From JBEVJC01 sp040510375 (GTDB lineage Bacteria > Bacteroidota > Bacteroidia > Chitinophagales > Chitinophagaceae), in assembly GCA_040510375.1 (NCBI GenBank), contig JBEVJC010000022.1:186001-250000 (forward strand): a stretch of DNA of 64,000 bases, given 5' to 3'. The first letter of the stretch is position 1, and each line of letters opens with the position of its first letter. The translations under genes were made by a program, and so were the position numbers. The notes beneath the pieces are model-generated. The model saw only the letters and a list, made by a program, of their open reading frames with translations, did not search any database and was not told where the DNA came from. Of the stretch, positions 35,778-44,281 are shown in pieces.

Positions 35778-36494
35778 ATGTCAACCTTGCCCTGGCAAAC
35801 CGGAACTGTTATTCGCATCGAAAACGAGACTTATAACACCCGGCGATTCTGGATCGAAGTACAGGGGCAGGAAAATTTCGGATTTATTCCCGGCCAGTTT
35901 GTAACCCTGGATCTGCCGATCCACGAGAAGCCCAACAAACGCTGGCGGAGTTATTCCATTGCCAGCTGGCCCGATGGTACCAATGTATTTGAACTGCTGA
36001 TTGTGTTGCTGGAGGGTGGACTGGGATCAACCTACCTGTTTAACGAAATCAATGTAGGAAGTGAACTGGTACTGCGCGGCCCACTGGGACATTTTACGCT
36101 GGATGCTGAACATCTCGAAAAAAATATCTTCATGATCTGCACCGGTACTGGTATCGCTCCGTTCCGGAGTATGGCTCATCATCTGCTGCTTAATAAAATT
36201 CCACACCAGCAGATCTATATAATCTTTGGCTGCAGGACTAAAAGCGACCTGTTGTACTACCAGGAAATGAATGAGCTTGCCCTTGATAATTTCCATTATA
36301 TACCTACGCTTTCAAGGGAGCAATGGGATGGCCATACCGGTTATGTGCACTCCATTTATGAAGAGTATTGCCGCGACAAACCTGACGCAGCATTTTTCCT
36401 GTGTGGCTGGAAGAATATGATTGATGAGGCGAAGTTGCGGATTGCAGCCCTGGGTTATGATCGCAAAGCCATTCACCTGGAACTTTATGGTTAA
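35778..36494 (+). CDS. FAD/NAD(P)-binding oxidoreductase (ferredoxin-NADP reductase family)
   Basis: Flavoprotein reductase moving electrons between NAD(P)H and an unnamed partner. The 238 residues show the FAD domain with RSYSIASWP (the family's RxYS motif) and the NAD(P) domain with CTGTGIAPFRSM, IIFGCRTKSDLLYY and the late FFLCGWKNMIDEA. There is no [2Fe-2S] domain, so it is a stand-alone reductase. It is monocistronic on the plus strand between two minus-strand genes. The electron partner cannot be told; a ferredoxin or flavodoxin is likely. Confidence 0.88.
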   Translation: MSTLPWQTGTVIRIENETYNTRRFWIEVQGQENFGFIPGQFVTLDLPIHEKPNKRWRSYSIASWPDGTNVFELLIVLLEGGLGSTYLFNEINVGSELVLRGPLGHFTLDAEHLEKNIFMICTGTGIAPFRSMAHHLLLNKIPHQQIYIIFGCRTKSDLLYYQEMNELALDNFHYIPTLSREQWDGHTGYVHSIYEEYCRDKPDAAFFLCGWKNMIDEAKLRIAALGYDRKAIHLELYG

Positions 36495-36562
36495 CCGGCA
36501 GGACCGGCCAGCATTTAATACCGCTGATCCGATCCGCCTGTTATTATGTTACCGGTGAACAA

Positions 36563-38014
36563 CTATTCAATTCCCTTTAATACAATCTCCTTTATTTTAT
36601 CAATAGGGATCCGCTCCTGTTCCATTGAATCGCGGTGGCGGATGGTTACCATATTATCTTCCTTTGTCTGGTGATCAATCGTAATGCAATACGGCGTTCC
36701 GATTGCATCCATCCGGCGATATCGTTTACCAATGGCATCCTTTTCTTCGTAAAAGCATTTAAAGGCAGTCTTGCAGTCCTGCATAATCGCCTTGGCAATC
36801 TCGGGCAGGCCATCCTTTTTAGTCAACGGGAAAACCGCCAGTTTAACCGGGGCAAGTTTCGGCGGAAGTTTCAGCAATACGCGGCTGTCGGGTTTTTCCG
36901 GTGTGCTGAGATCCTGTTCTTCATATGAATTACTCATCACCAGTAAAAACATCCGGTCCAGGCCGATTGATGTTTCCAGCACATACGGAATATAATTCTG
37001 GTTGATTTCCGTATCAAAATATTGCTGCTTCTTGCGGCTGAATTCCTGGTGCTGTTTCAGGTCGTAATCCGTGCGGCTATGGATCCCTTCCACTTCTTTA
37101 AATCCAAAAGGAAATTCAAATTCTATATCACATGCCGCGTCTGCATAGAATGCCAGTTTAACGTGATCATGGAACTTATATTTATCAGCAGGGAAACCAA
37201 GACTCAAATGCCATTTCAGGCGCTCGGCCTTCCAGTATTCATACCATTCTTTTTGTGTACCGGGACGGATAAAAAACTGCATTTCCATCTGCTCAAATTC
37301 GCGCATGCGGAAAATAAACTGACGGGCCACAATTTCATTCCTGAACGCCTTTCCAATCTGTGCGATCCCGAAGGGAATCTTCATCCGGCCGGTCTTCTGC
37401 ACATTCAGGAAATTCACAAAGATCCCCTGTGCCGTTTCAGGACGCAGGTACACTTTATTATCCGTTTCACCATCGGAGGATGGGTTTCCAAACTCGGTGG
37501 CAAACATCAGGTTGAACTGACGGATATCAGTCCAGTTGGCCGTGCCGCTGACAGAACATTTGATATTATACCGGATAATAAGATCCTTCAGTGCGTCGAA
37601 ATTATCCTGGCTCAGCAACACATCCATATCGGTAAGTAATGCCCGTGCCTCATCCAGCCGGCCGTCTTTTTCCATAATCTCTGCATGGCCTTCAATAAGA
37701 TGGTCTACCCGGTAACGTTTGTTGCTGTCTTTATTATCGATCATCGGGTCGTTGAAATTATCCACATGACCCGAAGCCTTCCAGGTGGTCGGATGCATGA
37801 AGATGGCCGCATCAATACCTACGATATTATTCTCCTGCAACTGGGTCATACTCTTCCACCAGTAATCCTTGATATTCTTCTTCAGTTCAGCACCCATCTG
37901 GCCGTAATCGTATACGGCCTGTAATCCATCATAGATCTCACTGCTGGGAAAAATAAAACCGTACTCTTTACAATGCGATATGATCGCCTGGAATTTGTTA
38001 TTATCAGTTGCCAT
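36563..38014 (-). CDS. glyS: Glycine--tRNA ligase (single-chain, eukaryote/archaeal type)
   Basis: Class II aminoacyl-tRNA synthetase charging tRNA-Gly. The 483-residue single chain is the alpha2 type, not the alpha2beta2 GlyQ/GlyS type. It shows motif 1 region PSSEIYDGLQAVYDYGQMGAELKKNI, YLRPETAQGIFVNF, motif 2 FRNEIVARQFIFRMREFEQMEMQFF and motif 3 SIGLDRMFL. The anticodon-binding domain is at the C-terminus. A TATCTTTG box ends 7 bases before the ATG, so the transcript is probably leaderless. Confidence 0.97.
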   Translation of the reverse strand: MATDNNKFQAIISHCKEYGFIFPSSEIYDGLQAVYDYGQMGAELKKNIKDYWWKSMTQLQENNIVGIDAAIFMHPTTWKASGHVDNFNDPMIDNKDSNKRYRVDHLIEGHAEIMEKDGRLDEARALLTDMDVLLSQDNFDALKDLIIRYNIKCSVSGTANWTDIRQFNLMFATEFGNPSSDGETDNKVYLRPETAQGIFVNFLNVQKTGRMKIPFGIAQIGKAFRNEIVARQFIFRMREFEQMEMQFFIRPGTQKEWYEYWKAERLKWHLSLGFPADKYKFHDHVKLAFYADAACDIEFEFPFGFKEVEGIHSRTDYDLKQHQEFSRKKQQYFDTEINQNYIPYVLETSIGLDRMFLLVMSNSYEEQDLSTPEKPDSRVLLKLPPKLAPVKLAVFPLTKKDGLPEIAKAIMQDCKTAFKCFYEEKDAIGKRYRRMDAIGTPYCITIDHQTKEDNMVTIRHRDSMEQERIPIDKIKEIVLKGIE

Positions 38015-38021
38015 AAGGGGG

Positions 38022-38029
38022 CAAAGATA
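38022..38029 (-). promoter_or_regulatory. Putative glyS -7 box, probably leaderless transcript
   Basis: TATCTTTG on the minus strand, then CCCCCTT and the ATG at 38014. A start of transcription the usual 5-8 bases after the box falls on or next to the start codon. Confidence 0.45.
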
Positions 38030-38068
38030 CAGCGATCAGCAGAACAGGTGAAACGATGAGGCTGAATT

Positions 38069-39046
38069 TTACAACTCCTCTACCTGCCGCACTTCATCGG
38101 CCTTGGCAATGGCATCAGGTTGTTTAAGCAGGTCCTTATGTGAAGTGACTTCCACCTGTTCAATCCACACCGCATACTGATTGGGGTAAATATGCCCGCC
38201 ATGCTGGATGGCGTAAACGCGCGTAAATACCGCACCGAAATACAGGATGATGGCAGAATAATAAACCCAGACCAGGATTACGATAACGGAACCCGCTGCG
38301 CCATAGGCCGAGGTCATCTGGCTTTGCCCCAGGTAGAGTCCGATCAGGATTTTTCCTCCCATAAATAATAATGCAGTAGTAAATGCACCGGCCCGTACAT
38401 GACGCCACTGGATCTTTGCGTCGGGGAGCACCTTGAAGATCAGTCCGAAGAGGAAGGCCGTGATCCCGAAGGTAAGCAACAGGTTAAATCCGTAGGCAAG
38501 TATAAATTCAGTTTGCGGAAACACGCTGGAAAGCTTGCCAATAAAGGCTTCCATGATCCCGTTGATGATCAGCGACACCAGCAACAGGAAGCCGAGTGTG
38601 ACAATGATCGAAAAAGATAATAACCGGTTTATGATGAGTTTGAACCAGCCCTTACCCTTGAAAGGTTTTGCCTTCAGTTTCCAGATCTGGTTGATTGAAT
38701 CCTGCACTTCACCAAATACACTGGTGGCACCAATGATAAGTGTGATCAGTCCCACCACAGTGGCAAACCCGCTATCCGATGAAAGGGTAGCATTCTTTAT
38801 CGTTTCCTGGATCTGCACCGCAGCATCCCTTCCTACAAAACCCTCTATCTGCCGGTATACAGAACCTTCCACTGCTTCCTGTCCATAAAAAATATCACTG
38901 ACCCAGATGATGATGATGATCAGGCCGGGGAGGGAGAAAATGGTGTAGTAAGCAAGGGCTGCACTCAGTTTAAGGACCTTGTCGTCCATGAAATCCGAAA
39001 ACGTTTGTTTCAGGATCACCCAGGACTTCTTTAATTTAAATGCCAT
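38069..39046 (-). CDS. YihY/BrkB-family integral membrane protein
   Basis: Inner-membrane protein of unknown biochemical role (once called RNase BN, which is not correct). The 325 residues have six TM helices with the family pattern: LSAALAYYTIFSLPGLIIIIIW at the first helix, GATSVFGEVQDSINQIW in the centre and YGAAGSVIVILVWVYYSAIILYFGAVFTRVYA late. The charged C-terminal tail (about 290-325) is cytosolic. It sits 33 bases downstream of the MazG-like gene on the same strand. Confidence 0.9.
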   Translation of the reverse strand: MAFKLKKSWVILKQTFSDFMDDKVLKLSAALAYYTIFSLPGLIIIIIWVSDIFYGQEAVEGSVYRQIEGFVGRDAAVQIQETIKNATLSSDSGFATVVGLITLIIGATSVFGEVQDSINQIWKLKAKPFKGKGWFKLIINRLLSFSIIVTLGFLLLVSLIINGIMEAFIGKLSSVFPQTEFILAYGFNLLLTFGITAFLFGLIFKVLPDAKIQWRHVRAGAFTTALLFMGGKILIGLYLGQSQMTSAYGAAGSVIVILVWVYYSAIILYFGAVFTRVYAIQHGGHIYPNQYAVWIEQVEVTSHKDLLKQPDAIAKADEVRQVEEL

Positions 39047-39079
39047 ATTACTATGTCTAAAATATAATGCCAGTCTGCA

Positions 39080-39409
39080 TCAGCCCCTCAGCTTCGGATT
39101 ATTGAGATGGCGTTCCGCATCCCGAACCCGCTTCTTTTCAAAATTCTTCTGAAGGGCTTCCGTCAGGTTTACGCCCGTCTGGTTGGCCATACAAACCAAT
39201 ACCCATAACACATCGGCCATCTCATCGGCCAGGTCGGCACCCGACTCCGATTCCTTGAACGACTGGTCACCATACTTCCTGGCCATGATCCGCGCCAGCT
39301 CACCCACCTCTTCGGTAAGTAAGGCCATATTCGTCAACTCACTGAAATAACGAACCCCGATCGTTTTTACCCACTGGTCAACCTCCAGTTGCAACTCCTC
39401 AATCTTCAT
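39080..39409 (-). CDS. MazG-like nucleotide pyrophosphohydrolase
   Basis: Predicted all-alpha NTP pyrophosphatase that removes abnormal nucleotides. The 109 residues carry the MazG metal motif EE..E (LLTEEVGELARIMARKYG) and the downstream D..D pair (ADLADEMADVLWVLVCMANQ), giving the EExxE-12-ExxD type site. A longer frame reaches 39496, but the family start (MKIEELQLEVDQWV) is the ATG at 39409. A TTG-N19-TATATTGC promoter lies upstream, within that longer frame. Confidence 0.9.
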   Translation of the reverse strand: MKIEELQLEVDQWVKTIGVRYFSELTNMALLTEEVGELARIMARKYGDQSFKESESGADLADEMADVLWVLVCMANQTGVNLTEALQKNFEKKRVRDAERHLNNPKLRG

Positions 39410-39432
39410 AACAAAACATTTTGATGGCCATT

Positions 39433-39462
39433 GCAATATAGCACCATTATGACCGTTATCAA
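39433..39462 (-). promoter_or_regulatory. Promoter of the MazG-like gene
   Basis: On the minus strand, TTG (39462-39460), 19 bases, TATATTGC (39440-39433). It gives a leader of about 16 bases and argues against the longer reading frame. Confidence 0.42.
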
Positions 39463-39521
39463 CATCTTTTCCACATATTACCTGCTGATACATCATTGCG
39501 ACTAACCCATTAATTCAAACC

Positions 39522-39854
39522 ATGCGACCAATCATCCATTACTGTATGATCCTTGCCCTGCTCACTTCCTGCCTGGTTGTGTTGTCGGCACCGGTCTGTG
39601 CCCAGTCTGTTTATGCCGACAAGGAAACAAAACCTCCCTACCGGATCCTGACCGCCGGCAACCAGATCAGTATCCGGAGCACAAAGGATATCAAGACCGT
39701 TATGGTATGGACCACCAGCGGAAGCCGCATACTGGAAAAGTCGGTACTGGCACCACTCTATAGCTTTCGCGTACCCACCCAGCACAAATTGATTTTCCTG
39801 CGGATTGAACTGACCGATGGCAAAACCTATTCGGAAAAAATCGGGGTTAACTGA
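39522..39854 (+). CDS. Tiny secreted protein resembling a lone sorting-domain beta sandwich, 110 residues
   Basis: Signal peptide about 1-28 (ends VLSAPVCAQ). The rest (about 45-110) reads like the last strands of a T9SS type A domain: ISIRSTKDIKTVMVWTTSG, SRILEKSVL, FLRIELTDGKTYSEKIGV. The YPNP lead-in typical of that domain is not present, so the match is partial. No cargo domain precedes it. It could be a small periplasmic beta-sandwich protein, a degenerate T9SS cargo, or a decoy. Clean ATG start. Confidence 0.65.
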   Translation: MRPIIHYCMILALLTSCLVVLSAPVCAQSVYADKETKPPYRILTAGNQISIRSTKDIKTVMVWTTSGSRILEKSVLAPLYSFRVPTQHKLIFLRIELTDGKTYSEKIGVN

Positions 39855-39970
39855 TCACGCAGTTGTCTTCATCTGCACCAATACATTTCCTGACCTTATA
39901 ACCCAGACTTTACCAGGCAATTTACCCCGATACTTTTTTCGTCCTTCGTCCCGTTCCTTCCTGCCCACCA

Positions 39971-40423
39971 TCATTCCCGGTTTTTCGAATCAATCCAGAT
40001 CGTCACCGGCCCATCATTAACCAGCTCCACTTTCATATCAGCTCCAAAACTTCCCGTTGCTATTGATTTGCCGAGTGTGTCCGACAGGACTCCGATCATC
40101 TTTTCATACATAACCACTGCATTTTCCGGCCGCGCTGCCCGGATATACGAAGGACGGTTCCCTTTTTTTGTTGATGCATGAAGCGTAAACTGGCTGACCA
40201 GCATTATTTCCCCGTTTATTTCTTTTACCGGCAGGTTCATCACTCCGGACGGGTCATCAAAAACCCGCAGGTTGACGATCTTCCCGGCAAGCCAGGCCAG
40301 GTCTTCCTCTACATCGGCTTCTTCAATACCAAGGAACAGCAATAATCCGGGTCCGATCGACGAAAACACCCGGCCATCAATCGTAACCGAGGCGTGTTTG
40401 ACCCGTTGAATAACGACTCTCAT
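39971..40423 (-). CDS. dtd: D-aminoacyl-tRNA deacylase
   Basis: Clears D-amino acids (and Gly-tRNA-Ala) wrongly loaded on tRNA. The 150 residues have the family's start MRVVIQRVKHASVTIDG and the active-site motif MLVSQFTLHASTKKGNRPSY. The Gly-Pro cis motif follows near the end (NDGPVTIWID). Divergent from arfB with 36 bases between starts. It shares a translation-quality role with arfB. Confidence 0.96.
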   Translation of the reverse strand: MRVVIQRVKHASVTIDGRVFSSIGPGLLLFLGIEEADVEEDLAWLAGKIVNLRVFDDPSGVMNLPVKEINGEIMLVSQFTLHASTKKGNRPSYIRAARPENAVVMYEKMIGVLSDTLGKSIATGSFGADMKVELVNDGPVTIWIDSKNRE

Positions 40424-40459
40424 AATTTATCTTTATGGCTGCGTAAAATTAAGGCCCGT

Positions 40460-40864
40460 ATGATCGATTTCACTGGTGAAATAAAATTTACCACCACCCG
40501 CAGCGGTGGTAAGGGAGGACAAAATGTAAACAAGGTGGAAACCGCTGTGGTGGCCACTCTCCATGTGGAGGGTTCAACATTGCTCACGGATGAGCAAAAA
40601 AACCTGGTGAAAGAGAAACTTTCCAACAGGCTGAATAAGGAAGGAATGCTGGTAATCCGTGCGCAGACCCACCGCACCCAGCTTTCCAATAAGGAGGAAG
40701 CAACCGAACGCATCAATAAACTCGTAGATACTGCGTTAATAAAAAAGAAACTCCGGATTGCCACCCGGGTCAGCTTTGCAGCCAAACAGGCCCGGATCGA
40801 ACACAAAAAAAGAAAGTCCGATATAAAATCAGAGAGGAAAAAGTACAGACCCGGAGAACACTGA
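40460..40864 (+). CDS. arfB: Alternative ribosome-rescue factor ArfB (YaeJ/ICT1 family)
   Basis: Peptidyl-tRNA hydrolase that frees ribosomes stalled on mRNA without a stop codon. The 134 residues have the release-factor GGQ loop (TRSGGKGGQNVNKVETAV, about 13-30), the catalytic domain, and a basic C-terminal tail (KKRKSDIKSERKKYRPG) that enters the empty mRNA channel. The start at ATG 40460 places GGQ at the family distance. A longer frame upstream runs into the dtd start and is rejected. Next gene follows after 19 bases. Confidence 0.92.
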   Translation: MIDFTGEIKFTTTRSGGKGGQNVNKVETAVVATLHVEGSTLLTDEQKNLVKEKLSNRLNKEGMLVIRAQTHRTQLSNKEEATERINKLVDTALIKKKLRIATRVSFAAKQARIEHKKRKSDIKSERKKYRPGEH

Positions 40865-40883
40865 CCACCATAAAAAACTGCAA

Positions 40884-41927
40884 TTGAAAACCAGCCTGAC
40901 CCTTATATCATTCCTTGCCCTCCTGTCTGTTGCAATTTCGTACGGATTGAATTCCTGTAAAAAAGATGATAACCCCAACGATCTTCATTTTGTATTACAG
41001 GAACAGCCCGCCAATCTTCCGCCACCACTTTACCGCTTTACCGATAATCCGCTTTCAGAAGAAGGGATCGCGCTGGGACGGAAATTATTCTATGATGGCC
41101 GCCTTTCGCTTGATGGAAACTTTCCCTGCGCATCCTGTCACCAGCAGACTGCTGCATTCGGTACGTTTGAACACGACCGCAGCCATGGCTACAACGGTTC
41201 CCATACTATAAGAAATGCACCACCACTCTTCAACCTTGCCTGGAAAGAAAAATTTCATTGGGATGGTGAATTCAATTCTTTCCTGGCAGAAGCCGCGCAG
41301 CCAATCAACGGACATATTGAAATGGCTGAATCATTCAACGGCGTAATTGATAAACTGCAGCGCGATGCAGAGTACCGCCGGATGTTCCGCCAGGTATTCC
41401 ATACCGAATTCATCAGCAGCGATAATTTATTAAAGGCACTGGCACAGTTTACCGGCACGCTGGTATCCTATCAGTCCAGGTACGACCGGTATAAAAAAGG
41501 GGAAGCCACACTGAATACCCAGGAAACCGAGGGCTACGAGCTGTTTAAAATAAATTGCACCGGATGCCATCCCGAACCTTTGTTTACCGATAATACATTC
41601 CGCAACACCGGGCTTCCACTGGATCCCTTCCTCGATGATCATGGACGGGTGCGTATTACCGGCGACGCCGCCGATGAGGGAAGGTTTATTGTACCAAGCC
41701 TTCGCAATGTATACCTCACCTCCAATTATATGCACGATGGCCGGTTCAATACTTTATTACAATGCGTCAATCATTACCGGTCGGGAGTACAGACCGGTCC
41801 CAATACCGATCCCGCACTTGCGGGCGGAATCAGTATGACCGATGCACAGGCCACGAACATCACTTTATTTTTGCGCACTTTGTCCGACTCCGGTTTTCTC
41901 ACCAATCCGCGTTTTTCCAAACCATAA
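40884..41927 (+). CDS. Di-haem cytochrome c peroxidase (MauG/CcpA family) lipoprotein
   Basis: Periplasmic enzyme that uses cytochrome electrons to reduce hydrogen peroxide, or MauG-like oxidation. The 347 residues have a lipoprotein signal (lipobox LNSC, Cys25) and two haem c sites: CASCH at 82-86 and CTGCH near 228. Distal residues include NAPPLFNLAWKEKFHWDG and a late LRNVYLTSNYMHDGRF, a CCP motif. The only possible start before the signal peptide is a TTG at 40884. It probably follows arfB on one transcript; a bidirectional terminator closes it. Confidence 0.92.
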   Translation: MKTSLTLISFLALLSVAISYGLNSCKKDDNPNDLHFVLQEQPANLPPPLYRFTDNPLSEEGIALGRKLFYDGRLSLDGNFPCASCHQQTAAFGTFEHDRSHGYNGSHTIRNAPPLFNLAWKEKFHWDGEFNSFLAEAAQPINGHIEMAESFNGVIDKLQRDAEYRRMFRQVFHTEFISSDNLLKALAQFTGTLVSYQSRYDRYKKGEATLNTQETEGYELFKINCTGCHPEPLFTDNTFRNTGLPLDPFLDDHGRVRITGDAADEGRFIVPSLRNVYLTSNYMHDGRFNTLLQCVNHYRSGVQTGPNTDPALAGGISMTDAQATNITLFLRTLSDSGFLTNPRFSKP

Positions 41928-41931
41928 AAAA

Positions 41932-41960
41932 ACCCACGGTTATTACCGTGGGTGAATATT
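41932..41960. terminator. Bidirectional terminator
   Basis: Perfect 9-bp stem (ACCCACGGT / ACCGTGGGT) with a 4-base loop. A-run before it and TATTTT after it allow termination on both strands, between the convergent peroxidase gene and the coiled-coil protein gene. Confidence 0.88.
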
Positions 41961-41990
41961 TTAATGTGGAAGGTGCTGGGTAACCTGTGG

Positions 41991-42659
41991 TTATTTATTA
42001 ACGGGAGTAACAACCGGCTGGTTGGATTTTCGTTTCCCCTTTAATGTATCAAGCGAAAGACGCTGCACTTCAATTTGTTTTGTCTGTCTCTCCAGGTCCT
42101 CCGTATTTTTTTGCAATTTCTTTTCCAGCTCGGCCTTTTCTTCCTGTAATTCCTTGTATTTTTTTTCTGATTTGGCTACGGTTTCTTCATTTCCCCTGAT
42201 CTCGATTTCCAGTTTAGCCTCTTCAATTTCCGGATGCAGGGTGTTGAGAAAATGTTTTGCCCTGGCAACCTCATCGGTCTTCATGGAGGGCAGCTGGTTC
42301 TCGTCGGCCGACATGATCACCATGTATAAAGTGGTTTCATCATCATCCTTGCGGCTTTTCTTCTCAATTTTAATGAGATAATCGCGCTGGATCGGATCGA
42401 TCTCACTTATAACAGTGTTCCGGAAAACGATAAAACCCTTGTTCTTGTTAAACAGGCCTTTTTCTGTTTTAGCTGAATAACCCAGCTTTTCCACCTTTTG
42501 CACAAAGGCATTTTCCACCGCTTCGGGTGAATAAGCATAGTCGATCACAAATGCCCGTTGTTTTTTCTTGTCGAAATCGATGGTGCCTTCGTACGACTGT
42601 CCAAAGGTTTTAATGCCCGCAAGGGCAAGAAGTGTAATCATCAGAAGAATCTCTCTCAT
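41991..42659 (-). CDS. Exported coiled-coil protein, 222 residues
   Basis: Family not recognised. A signal peptide about 1-20 (ILLMITLLALAGIKTFGQ) is followed by a globular domain (about 22-125, beta/alpha), then a long coiled coil (about 135-205, ELQEEKAELEKKLQKNTEDLERQ) and a Lys/Pro tail. A TTG six codons upstream is in frame; the ATG at 42659 places the signal peptide well. Probably periplasmic; the coiled coil suggests a dimer or a partner-binding role. It ends at a shared terminator. Confidence 0.75.
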   Translation of the reverse strand: MREILLMITLLALAGIKTFGQSYEGTIDFDKKKQRAFVIDYAYSPEAVENAFVQKVEKLGYSAKTEKGLFNKNKGFIVFRNTVISEIDPIQRDYLIKIEKKSRKDDDETTLYMVIMSADENQLPSMKTDEVARAKHFLNTLHPEIEEAKLEIEIRGNEETVAKSEKKYKELQEEKAELEKKLQKNTEDLERQTKQIEVQRLSLDTLKGKRKSNQPVVTPVNK

Positions 42660-42733
42660 AAGATCAAATTTGGACAAATATAATCACTTCAGGGCTAGTC
42701 CACCCGCTGCCCCGGGTCAGCCCGGCACTGAGA

Positions 42734-42765
42734 TTGTTTTTTTGTTTGTCAAGCCTTTACATTTG
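42734..42765 (+). promoter_or_regulatory. Promoter of the flippase-rpiA pair
   Basis: TTG (42734-42736), 21 bases, TACATTTG (42758-42765). The TTG start codon at 42779 is 13 bases after the -7 box, leaving a leader of only about 7 bases. Confidence 0.5.
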
Positions 42766-42778
42766 CTCTAAAAATAAC

Positions 42779-44281
42779 TTGAGCACCTTAAAGAAACTAT
42801 CCGGTCAGACCCTTTGGTATGGAGTGAGCTCCATTGCGGCCAGGTTTCTCAATTACCTGCTCTTTCCCTATCTCACCGATATCCTGCCTCCGAATTCGTA
42901 CGGTGATATGTCGCTCGTTTATGCACTGATCCCTTTTTTAAATATACTTTTCACCTACGGACTGGAGACAGCCTATTTCCGGTTTGTACAACAAAAGGGC
43001 CGGGAGCAGGCAGTGTATGATACAATTACGGTTTCGCTGATCATCAGCACAATCAGTTTCACCAGTATCATGCTCCTGTTCCGCGACAGTTTTGCCGATC
43101 TTATCTCCATCTCCAACCATCCGGAATATATAACTTACAGCGCCTTTATAATCGGACTGGATGCGCTGACCACGATCTCCTTTGCAAGGCTCAGGCAGGA
43201 GGGCAGGCCGGTGAAATATGCACTGGTGCGGGTTTCCGGCATTCTTATCAATATTGGTGTGACCATCTTTTTCCTGTCCATCTGCCCGGCAATAGTTAAA
43301 AAAGATCCCCACAGTTTTCTCGCAACCTTTTACAATCCCGGCATGGGCGTGGGTTATATCCTAATCGCCAACCTGGTGCAATCGGCCTTTACCTTCCTGA
43401 TGCTCAGCAGGGAATTTTTCCAGTTTCGCTGGAAACCTGATATGGTATTGTGGAAGCAGATTATGATCTACTCATTGCCCTTACTGATCGCGGGTTTCGG
43501 GGGAATGATCAATGAAACATTCGACCGGATCATGCTGGGCTGGTGGTCGACCAGCGCCACACCAAAAACAGAGATCGCTATTTATTCAGGCTGTTACAAA
43601 CTGGCGATCCTTATTTCCTTATTCGTCCAGGCTTTCCGGCTTGGCGCCGAACCCTTTTTCTTTAAACAGGCACAGGGAGAAGACGCACCACGCACCTATG
43701 CCCGCGTGATGAAGTTTTTTGTCATCACCATTTGTTTCATGTTCCTGGTGGTGGCCCTGTATCTCGATGCCTGGAAACTGCTTATCCGCCGGCCCATTTA
43801 CTGGACCGGAATCAAAGTGGTGCCCATCCTGCTTTTCGCCAATATGTTCCTTGGAATTTATTATAACCTGAGTATCTGGTATAAACTCACCGGCAAAACA
43901 AAGGTCGGGGCTTCGATTACCTTTATCGGTGCAGCCATCACACTTGCCATCAATGCGGCGTTTATCCCTTCGTTTGGTTTTATGGCATGTGCCTGGGCTA
44001 CCTTCTTCTGTTATGGCACCATGATGGTCATTTCTTTCACCCGTGGACAAAAAGCCTACTATGTACCCTATGCCTGGAAAAAACTGTTGGCCTACATGGT
44101 GATCGTTGCCTTGTTATACCTGGTTCATGCCGCGTTTGAATCCATCGGATTGAATGTATGGGTAAACAGGGCCTTCGCCACGCTGTTGTTGGGAGGTTTC
44201 GGCTGGCTGATACTGAATGTGGAACGAAAAGAATTTATTAATCTTCCGGTCATCGGCCGGTTACTTACAAAAACTGTATGA
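42779..44281 (+). CDS. Polysaccharide flippase (MATE/MVF superfamily)
   Basis: Inner-membrane protein that flips lipid-linked sugar to the periplasm (Wzx-like). About 500 residues with 12-14 TM helices. The start reads STLKKLSGQTLWYGVSSIAARFLNYLLFPYLTDILPP, the typical N-terminus of Bacteroidota polysaccharide-biosynthesis proteins. The frame is open further upstream, to a TTG at 42734, but the promoter lies there and the family start fits the TTG at 42779. The stop overlaps the rpiA start (ATGA), so the two are translationally coupled, although rpiA is metabolically unrelated. Confidence 0.87.
   Translation: MSTLKKLSGQTLWYGVSSIAARFLNYLLFPYLTDILPPNSYGDMSLVYALIPFLNILFTYGLETAYFRFVQQKGREQAVYDTITVSLIISTISFTSIMLLFRDSFADLISISNHPEYITYSAFIIGLDALTTISFARLRQEGRPVKYALVRVSGILINIGVTIFFLSICPAIVKKDPHSFLATFYNPGMGVGYILIANLVQSAFTFLMLSREFFQFRWKPDMVLWKQIMIYSLPLLIAGFGGMINETFDRIMLGWWSTSATPKTEIAIYSGCYKLAILISLFVQAFRLGAEPFFFKQAQGEDAPRTYARVMKFFVITICFMFLVVALYLDAWKLLIRRPIYWTGIKVVPILLFANMFLGIYYNLSIWYKLTGKTKVGASITFIGAAITLAINAAFIPSFGFMACAWATFFCYGTMMVISFTRGQKAYYVPYAWKKLLAYMVIVALLYLVHAAFESIGLNVWVNRAFATLLLGGFGWLILNVERKEFINLPVIGRLLTKTV

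Noticed and set aside
37022..37639. Long open frame (205 codons) opposite glyS
   Set aside because: Antisense shadow of the conserved synthetase core.
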